DNA of 64,000 nt from NCBI RefSeq assembly GCF_943734655.1, contig NC_071354.1, forward strand, positions 14,738,501-14,802,500. Reading direction: 5' to 3'. The position numbers and the translations under genes were made by a program. The notes under the pieces are model-generated. The model was not told where the DNA came from, searched no databases, and was given only the letters and a program-made list of their open reading frames with translations. This stretch comes from Sabethes cyaneus (lineage: Eukaryota > Arthropoda > Insecta > Diptera > Culicidae). Each line of letters opens with the position of its first letter. Position 1 is the first letter of the stretch. Below, in pieces: positions 57,851-64,000 of this stretch.

Positions 57851-58658
57851 GGCCGGGGCGGTGACTAGGGAGGGTGTCACCGGCTGACGAGCGGTGTCAG
57901 CAGTAGTTTTTCCTTTAATGTAACATAATTTGCTGTTTCATCCTTAGAAACTGTTTCGATTAAAAAATTAATCAATGCAGGACACTTTCCGGGACACTCA
58001 GTAAACCGAAACAAGCCATCCAAATCCGGGATAGTCCCGCATAATCCAGGACGTCTGGTTAGCCTAGTGTAGTGCCTTCATTGCACCTATTTTAAATTGA
58101 AATACCCAGGTATTTATTCAAAAAAAACTTACCGGTGCGAATGATACTTTGGAAACGAACCAAAGCATTACTTTTTCTTTTTAAAAGTATTACTTTATCA
58201 AGTAGCGAAAGACTCGAACAACTAAGAATATATAACACACTTTTTCACTTTTCTTCAATATTATGCTGCATTGCAGCGTTTAGACGCACTTTTATCAGAT
58301 TTCTCATAAGATCTCACTGTAACCGCACCCTCGAAGGCTTTTTCAAACACTACACAAAACACAAGGCACCAATATAATTTTGCACTTAAACGGAAATTTT
58401 ATTTCATCAATAATTATTCAATTATTGATTAGTATCGAAAAAACGAAAATAAAAACCACGCTGCGCCGAAAAAACAGTTTGAAATTGCATGAAGATTGAA
58501 TTCGAAGCGAACTTGAAATGTAAAAAATATATACCGTTAATTTTTCACGCCACAAACCAGAGATGCCAGATTGTTCAAAAACACAACGGCAGCAATACTA
58601 CTCGAAAACCAGAGCAAGACTGCTCGAAATACAAAATGGATCACTGCAAGCAAGACCG
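57851..58658. other. Intergenic, no recognised feature
   Basis: AT-rich spacer between the mariner remnant and the second GCGTAAA element. No motif found. Confidence 0.35.
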
Positions 58659-59010
58659 CAAGTCGCTTTTTACGCGACTATTTTTACGCGATTTTCGGAA
58701 TTTACGCGGTTTTTTACGCGAATTTCGGAATTTATGCGGTTTTTTACGCGATTTTCTGAATTTACGCGGTTTTTTACGCGATTTTCGGAATTTCCGCGGA
58801 TGTGTTCAAAACGTCTATTTTTTCGCGTAGTGTTGAAATTCACAGAGTATTTTTACGCGAAATTTTGTTTTTTACGCGAATTTCGGAATTTACGCGGTTT
58901 TTTACGCGAATTTCGGAATTTACGCGGTTTTTTTAAAGCAATTTTCGGAATTTACGCGGTTTTGATTTACGCGGGACGTATCCTTCGCGTAAAAAGCGAC
59001 TTGAGTGTAC
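58659..59010 (-). mobile_element. GCGTAAA foldback/MITE element, copy 2
   Basis: Same element as 4960-5518, inverted and shorter. Left end AAGTCGCTTTTTACGCG, right end GCGTAAAAAGCGACTTGAGTG, with about nine units built from AATTTCGGAATTTACGCGG. The unique block TTCGCGTAGTGTTGAAATTC (58830) matches the spacer of copy 1. Both copies share the entry sequence TTTACGCGGGACGTATCCTT. Confidence 0.75.
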
Positions 59011-59644
59011 ACTCTTATAGAGCTTTCTGACAGCTCAAGCACCCACACTAGCGAACACGAAATACGCGTGTATATCAGCCCGGTGTCACCAATACACTCT
59101 CACATATGATTTGACAGTACCCCCATACTGATGGGCCTCTCGGTGCTGGGCCCCAAACAACAATGGCGGCTCCATAGAATTTCTATGAAGTGATTTCCCG
59201 CCCAGTGCTTTTGACGTTTAGATTTTAGTCATAGAAAAATGGCGATGTGCCGGGGGGTCGGTGTATATACATGATGTTTACCTCATTTTGGGGAACAGCT
59301 GATGCTGGAGGAACAAACCGAAAAATAGATTGCTAGTTGTGTTTCTCCGTTTGTCACACTGCAGAGCACATATTTCAGTCAAATTTTCCATCCTGTTCCA
59401 AATTCAAGCACATATTTAGAAAATTTTCTGCACTTGTGGGAAGAGTGGCGAATATATGATATCTCGTTTACGCTAACGCTAACATGTTGGCATCAACAAC
59501 ATGGCTGCCTGCCAGCTACTTGGTTTATTCAATCCGGGTTGGAACTGGTGATGATTCTACCTGTAAATAGGTCGGATTTACTTAAAGCTAGGTTGAAACT
59601 ACTCAATATGCCCTTAATTTAACTTTTCAACTGCAACAGCAATA
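59011..59644. other. Intergenic, unassigned
   Basis: A GC-richer patch (59110-59270) with 'GGGCCTCTCGGTGCTGGGCC' looks like part of a dispersed repeat, but no second copy is in the window. No gene seen. Confidence 0.3.
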
Positions 59645-59940
59645 TACACTCAAAATATTCTGCACATAACTAATAGTAAATTTCTATATGCAACCTCATA
59701 TGATTATCATGAGCTGCATATATACACAATCCTCCCAGAAATACACATAAAAATTATACGCGTATGAATAGTATGTGCAATTATACACATAAAAAATATA
59801 CGCATATGAATAGTATGTGCTAATTTTTCGCTTGCACATAAATGATAACTGTTTGGCACATAAAGATCATTTACTGGGCACATTGCAAAAATCTATATGT
59901 GGGACACATAGAAACTATACGAAAAGTTTTCTCAGTGTAC
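59645..59940. mobile_element. MITE-like element with short inverted ends
   Basis: The ends read TACACTCAAAATATT and, inward from the right, TACACTGAGAAAACT, with TA flanks as in Tc1/mariner-type MITEs. An internal direct duplication (about 46 bp) contains ATGAATAGTATGTGC twice (59764-59780, 59806-59822). The inverted repeat is weak, so the boundaries are tentative. Confidence 0.4.
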
Positions 59941-60007
59941 ATTTAGCTGCAAGGGACAATGAATAAAATTTACATAAATGTGTAAATGATTTTTACATTT
60001 TTGTTTA

Positions 60008-60495
60008 GGCTGTGAACCATTTCGCGAAATTTTTAACTTTTTGGTTAAAATTTGACAGTTCGATGGTTTTCCGAAAATAACCCTGCTCGGGAGCATGGTT
60101 AGTTTTAACCAAGTTCTGAGAGCCAATGAGATATGCACAGGTGAGGAAGAGAGCTTCGACAAGTTTCACTAATTTTTCGTTAGATTTTTTTACATTGGTA
60201 TGGATGCTTATCGCACTATAAATTTGTTCAAACAACCCGGGTTGAAATGAGATGAATTTTATCTATCAAATAAAAGCAAATGAACATCAAAAATTCCTCC
60301 GATTTTAACTCGGACAGAAAAAAACAATATTTTCGTCCTCACCTTATATGCTCTCATTGAGCAAAAAAACTATCAATCCGTCAAATATGAAATGGTTCAC
60401 ATTCTGAACTGATTTTAACCACTCAAGGAGAAATAACCATCGAACTGTCAAATTTTAACCAAAAAGTTAAAAATTTCGCGAAATGGTTCACAGCC
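60008..60495. mobile_element. PIF/Harbinger-like MITE
   Basis: A 488-bp element with 50+ bp inverted termini starting GGCTGTGAACCATTTCGCGA, flanked by TTA on both sides (60005-60007 and 60496-60498). A 3-bp TWA duplication is the Harbinger signature. No coding capacity. Its right end is 282 bp before the GNL2 start codon, so it abuts that promoter. Confidence 0.7.
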
Positions 60496-60776
60496 TTAGT
60501 ACTTTTCTGGTAGAGTGCAGATTTTTTTCTGAAATGAGCTCAGTCACAGGATTTCATTGGCAAACAACACATGAATGACAGACACGCACACCAACAGCAG
60601 CGATCGAGCCAAGTTCAAAACAAAACCACGTTTCTCTTCGGGTTCGACTGGCTGATTGCTGATCTGACTGGAACCGAATTGTGACCGAATAATAATAGTT
60701 TAATCCAAAAACAGTGCTTTCTTGCATTCATTGCTAGTTCTTGGAGTTTTGTGTGGTTCCAGATAAAAGGTTCATC

Positions 60777-62866
60777 ATGCCGAAAGTAAGTTCCCGCTCG
60801 GGTCCACCCCGTAAAATGTCGACCAACAAGTCGAAACACTCGATGAACCCGGAACGGTCGACCGAGGGCCTTAAAGGCGTGGCCAAGCCCCGTACCAAAG
60901 CTACCATCAAGCGGCTGCAGATGTACCGAAATTTTAAAGCCAAACGCGACCATAGAGGTAAAATTCTAACTCCCGCACCCTTTCAAGGATGGGTAGCCAG
61001 TGGAACCGTATCGCGAGTGGAACCATCGCCCAAATGGTTCGCCAATTCGCGTGTGATTTCGCAAAGCTCGTTGCAAAAGTTTCAGGACGAGATGGGCAAG
61101 GCGGTCCGTGATCCTTACAAGGTGGTAATGAAGCCGACCGAGCTGCCGATCACCTTGCTAAACGAAACCGCACGCTACCAGCGAGTGCATCTGTTGGACA
61201 CCGAGGGTTTTGAGACCACTTTTGGCCCAAAGGTGCAGCGGAAAAAACCTGCCTTAAAGGTTCGTGATCTGGAAGATTTGACGCGAACGGCAGAGGAATC
61301 GGCGGACCGATACGATGACAGTAAGGATCGAGATTTGGAACGAGATAACGGAGGCGTGAGAGATCAGGTGAGTTATTTTGTTTTGAAATATAGTAATAGT
61401 GGAATTATTAACGTTTTGTGGTGTTGTAGGTTCGCGAATGGATTTTCGCTGCTGGTCAGAGCAAACGAATCTGGAATGAGCTACACAAGGTGATTGATTC
61501 GGCGGATGTTTTGCTGCAGGTGCTGGATGCCCGCGACCCTATGGGGACACGGTCGAAGTACATTGAAGGATTTTTGAAAAAGGAAAAACCACACAAGCAT
61601 TTGTTTTTCATCCTGAACAAGGTGGATTTGGTTCCAATCTGGGTAACGCAGCGCTGGGTGGCTCTTTTGAGTAAGGAATATCCGACGATTGCTTTTCATG
61701 CCTCTCTAACACATCCTTTCGGTAAGGGAGCGCTAATTAATTTACTGCGACAGATTGGAAAGTTACATGTGGACAAGAAACAGATCAGCGTTGGTTTTAT
61801 TGGCTATCCAAATGTGGGTAAATCGTCGGTTATCAATGCCCTACGAAGTAAGAAGGTCTGCAAGGTAGCTCCGATTGCGGGAGAAACGAAAGTTTGGCAG
61901 TACATTACTCTGATGAAGCGAATTTTCCTGATTGATTGCCCGGGAGTGGTTTATCCCACAGCCGAAACCGATACGGAGAAGGTTCTGAAAGGAGTCGTAC
62001 GAGTCGAATTGGTCAGCAATCCGGAAGATTATATTGAAGATGTGTTGAAGCGAGTTCGAAAAGAGTACATTAGCAAAACTTATGGCATCGCGGAGTGGAG
62101 TTCACACATTGATTTTCTGGAGCAGCTTGCTAAAAAGTCTGGAAAACTTCTTAAGAAAGGAGAGCCGGATGTCCCGACGGTAGCGAAAATGATGCTTAAT
62201 GATTGGCAGCGCGGGCGACTGCCGTTTTACGTTCCACCAGAGGGCTTTGAAATACCCAATTCCGCCTCGGATCAAACAGAAACAGGAGCAACTGAAGATG
62301 ATCAAAAGAGTACTTTCTCCGGAGTTACCGCCACACCCACAATTCCAGAATCGATTAAAAAGGGTAAGCAATTGTTCCAGATTCAGGACTTCCGCAAAAT
62401 TGTGGTCAATCTGGAGTTTGAGAGTGAAGACGTTCGTGAAATCGACAAAATCGATCTGGAACTGCTGGAAAAATTGAAGCAAGAAAGAATGGCAGAAGCA
62501 AAAAAGAAACGCAAAGCTTCTGGAAACGAAGAAAACGAAAACGACGAAGAATCATCCGGTATTTCCGATTTCTACTCTGAAGATGAGTACGATGAAGAGA
62601 GTGGAAAGGTGGTTCACAAGAGCGCAAAAACTAAATCATCCGCCAGTTCTACGGCGACAGAAAAGGTTCAAACTAAAACCGCCAGCGGAAACTTTACAGT
62701 CGCCGATGACGATAAGCCGGAGGGAGCTAAGCAGCCTAAGTTAACTGCCAAGCAGCGAAGAGCAGCGGAACGAGCATCCAAGCGTAGGAAGATTGGTAGT
62801 AATTTCTACGAAACTCATAACGTTAAAAATCGTAACCGAAACAAAAAACCTGCTATTCCGAATTAA
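60777..62866 (+). CDS. GNL2: Nucleolar GTP-binding protein 2 (GNL2/NGP1/Nog2)
   Basis: Nucleolar circularly permuted GTPase needed for late 60S pre-ribosome maturation and export. Exons 60777-61367 and 61430-62866 are joined in phase 0 across a 62-bp intron, giving 675 residues. The NGP1 N-terminal domain (about 40-165) has VASGTVSRVEPSPKWF and SLQKFQDEM. The permuted G domain follows in the order G4 NKVD (260-263), G5-like HASL, G1 GYPNVGKSS (322-330), G2-like APIAGETK, and G3 DCPGV (366-370). The C-terminal acidic/Lys-rich tail ends with YETHNVKNRNRNKK, the conserved family end. ATG 60777 (MPKVSS) was chosen over the in-frame ATG at 60741 because it matches the family start. Its start region contains AAAGTAAGT, a chance donor-like string. 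All GTPase residues are intact. Confidence 0.97.
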
Positions 62867-62930
62867 ATTTGCAAATAATTTTTTAGTTTTTATCATCAAT
62901 TTATTTGAAATTAAATGTATTTAAAATCCG
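62867..62930. terminator. Overlapping convergent poly(A) signals
   Basis: Only 64 bp separate the stop codons of GNL2 (+) and PIG-P (-). The plus strand has ATTAAA at 62910-62915 and the minus strand AATAAA at 62905-62900. Cleavage 10-30 nt beyond each signal would make the two mRNAs overlap at their 3' ends. Confidence 0.6.
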
Positions 62931-63524
62931 TTACATTCTTTTACGATACAAAACCCGACTAACCTCAGCCAGATTTAAGTCCGCCACCGCCGGTACCATC
63001 TGCTTCGTTCGTAACTTCGCCAAGTGCCCCGGCTCTTTGCGCAGCAAACAGTGCTCTTCCTCTGGGCAGTCACAATAGTTGGAAATCCTTACGCTGCCAC
63101 GCAAATCGCTAGCCGTCGTCACTCGTATCGAATGTTTCGAGCAAAATGCTTTCACCGCCCAGCTGTGTTCGTATGGTTGGTCAATCTTCTGTCCGCAAAC
63201 GGTCCTATCGGGATATTTATATCGACAGCGCACGATAGCGAACCGATCGGTCACGGTCGATGGATCGTCCATGTCGGGCATCATAGCCAACGATAGTGCC
63301 GGATAAATCAAAAAAGCGAACAATGTTACCGCCACAAGCACCAAAATTGGTACGAACAAAGCAAAATATTTGTCGGGCAAATAACTCAACCCAAATCGCT
63401 CCAACAGATCCGTTGGAATAAAGGCCCATAGTACGTACAAAATGAAAAGTGTTTGAAATAGCAAATACAGAAAAAACCCGTAGATGGCACGTGACGGCGT
63501 CGGAGCTGGCGTGTGTTCCGCCAT
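62931..63524 (-). CDS. PIGP: PIG-P, subunit of the GPI-GlcNAc transferase
   Basis: ER-membrane subunit of the complex that makes GlcNAc-PI, the first step of GPI-anchor synthesis. The single exon encodes 197 residues. The N-terminal half is a typical PIG-P domain: RAIYGFFLYLLFQ, helix 1 (about 14-36), WAFIPTDLLERFGLSYLPDKY, and helix 2 (about 54-77). The C-terminal VPAVADLNLAEVSRVLY (177-193) matches the conserved PIG-P end. Between TVTDRF (about 95) and that end lies an insert of some 70 residues with six Cys (100, 110, 128, 151, 153, 159) that human-type PIG-P (about 134 residues) lacks. The insert is in frame with no stop; an unspliced intron is the alternative. It starts 11 nt after the Pcc1 stop codon on the same strand, leaving no room for its own promoter. 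Confidence 0.93.
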   Translation of the reverse strand: MAEHTPAPTPSRAIYGFFLYLLFQTLFILYVLWAFIPTDLLERFGLSYLPDKYFALFVPILVLVAVTLFAFLIYPALSLAMMPDMDDPSTVTDRFAIVRCRYKYPDRTVCGQKIDQPYEHSWAVKAFCSKHSIRVTTASDLRGSVRISNYCDCPEEEHCLLRKEPGHLAKLRTKQMVPAVADLNLAEVSRVLYRKRM

Positions 63525-63535
63525 AACTTGAGCGG

Positions 63536-63968
63536 CTAATAGTGGTTATATGATTCCGTTACCGGTGGTCCGAACTGCTGCAGTGTTTCACAACAGAGTA
63601 GCAACGATTCAAAAAAGGAGTTTACACCGACGCGGACGTTTTTAGCTTGCTGCCCGCGAAATTCAACCAGCAACTGATTACCATCAAGTTTGATGTTTTT
63701 TTCGATGAAACTACGCTTTGGTTCGGTATCTACCCTCAATACGTCGTAGGCTATTTGCGCTTCTCGATTGGTCGGGAAAGGTACGCGAAGGTTTCTGCAA
63801 ATTGAAATTAGTTTAACATTAAATTCATTTGTTGTATATCACAGCTAGATAAACAAAATGTATTTATTTGTAGCTATTTTACTGTCGTTTTAGGATCCGG
63901 TCTCCAATTAGTGAAGGGATTATAAGTTAATTAAATACTTACACTGTTATATCACTGCTATTGGACAT
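63536..63968 (-). CDS. LAGE3: KEOPS/EKC complex subunit Pcc1 (LAGE3 homologue)
   Basis: Small dimerising subunit that supports the Kae1/OSGEP enzyme in making t6A on ANN-reading tRNAs. Minus-strand exons 63968-63943 and 63794-63536 splice across GTAAGT...TTTGCAG (148 bp), giving 94 residues: MSNSSDITV then NLRVPFPTNREAQIAYDVLR. The Pcc1 fold's second half follows (KNIKLDGNQLLVEF, VRVGVNSFFESLLLC), ending LQQFGPP. Length and the PFP..R.A.IAY motif are typical of Pcc1/LAGE3. The short exon 1 was found only through its splice donor. Its stop TAG (63538-63536) is 11 nt before the PIG-P ATG, so both are probably carried on one transcript. Promoter must lie beyond about 63968, near the window end. 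Confidence 0.9.
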
Positions 63969-64000
63969 AATAAAAGCAAGAGACAAACTAGATTATAAAG

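Noticed and set aside
60741..60776. Earlier in-frame ATG for GNL2
   Set aside because: The 12 extra residues (MEFCVVPDKRFI) do not resemble the family start, while MPKVSS at 60777 does.
1..64000. CRISPR array or prokaryotic operon
   Set aside because: The tandem repeats are transposon- or satellite-like with no unique spacers, and the genes have spliceosomal introns, so the DNA is eukaryotic.

Overview
The window looks like gene-poor, transposon-rich nuclear DNA from a dipteran, most likely a culicine (Aedes/Culex-type) mosquito. The evidence is AT-rich intergenic DNA, short 55-75 bp introns next to a 20 kb intron, decayed RTE-type LINEs, DD37E mariner copies, Bel-Pao remnants, tRNA-derived SINEs and many MITE or foldback elements. 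The species call is inference. Gene identities rest on motifs and reconstructed splicing.

Layout. 1-6.2 kb: RTE and mariner remnants, then a foldback element built of GCGTAAA-type subrepeats. 6.6-8.2 kb: an 11-finger C2H2 zinc-finger gene (+). 8.3-24 kb: transposon-dominated, with a Transib-like element (9832-12613) that carries a nested piggyBac-like giant palindrome (10221-11970), several MITEs and a SINE with an intact target duplication. 24.2-48.6 kb: one gene for a P5B-type ATPase (ATP13A2/3, Drosophila anne boleyn family). It has two coding exons separated by a 20,363 bp intron full of LINE, SINE and Bel-Pao debris. That intron also holds a candidate small two-exon gene on the minus strand (38171-38367).

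48.6-52.3 kb: mostly anonymous, with splice-bounded exon candidates on the minus strand. 52.35-53.55 kb: a complete four-exon cytosolic sulfotransferase (-). 54.8-59.9 kb: a broken RTE element, a DD37E mariner interrupted by a hAT MITE with a perfect 8-bp target duplication, and a second, inverted GCGTAAA foldback copy. 60.0-60.5 kb: a Harbinger-like MITE just upstream of GNL2.

60.8-64.0 kb is a compact housekeeping cluster: GNL2/NGP1 nucleolar GTPase (+), convergent with a tightly packed minus-strand pair, PIG-P (GPI-anchor synthesis) and Pcc1/LAGE3 (KEOPS t6A complex). The pair is separated by only 11 nt, which suggests a dicistronic mRNA. The cluster touches ribosome biogenesis, tRNA modification and GPI-anchor synthesis, but I see no single pathway joining the genes.
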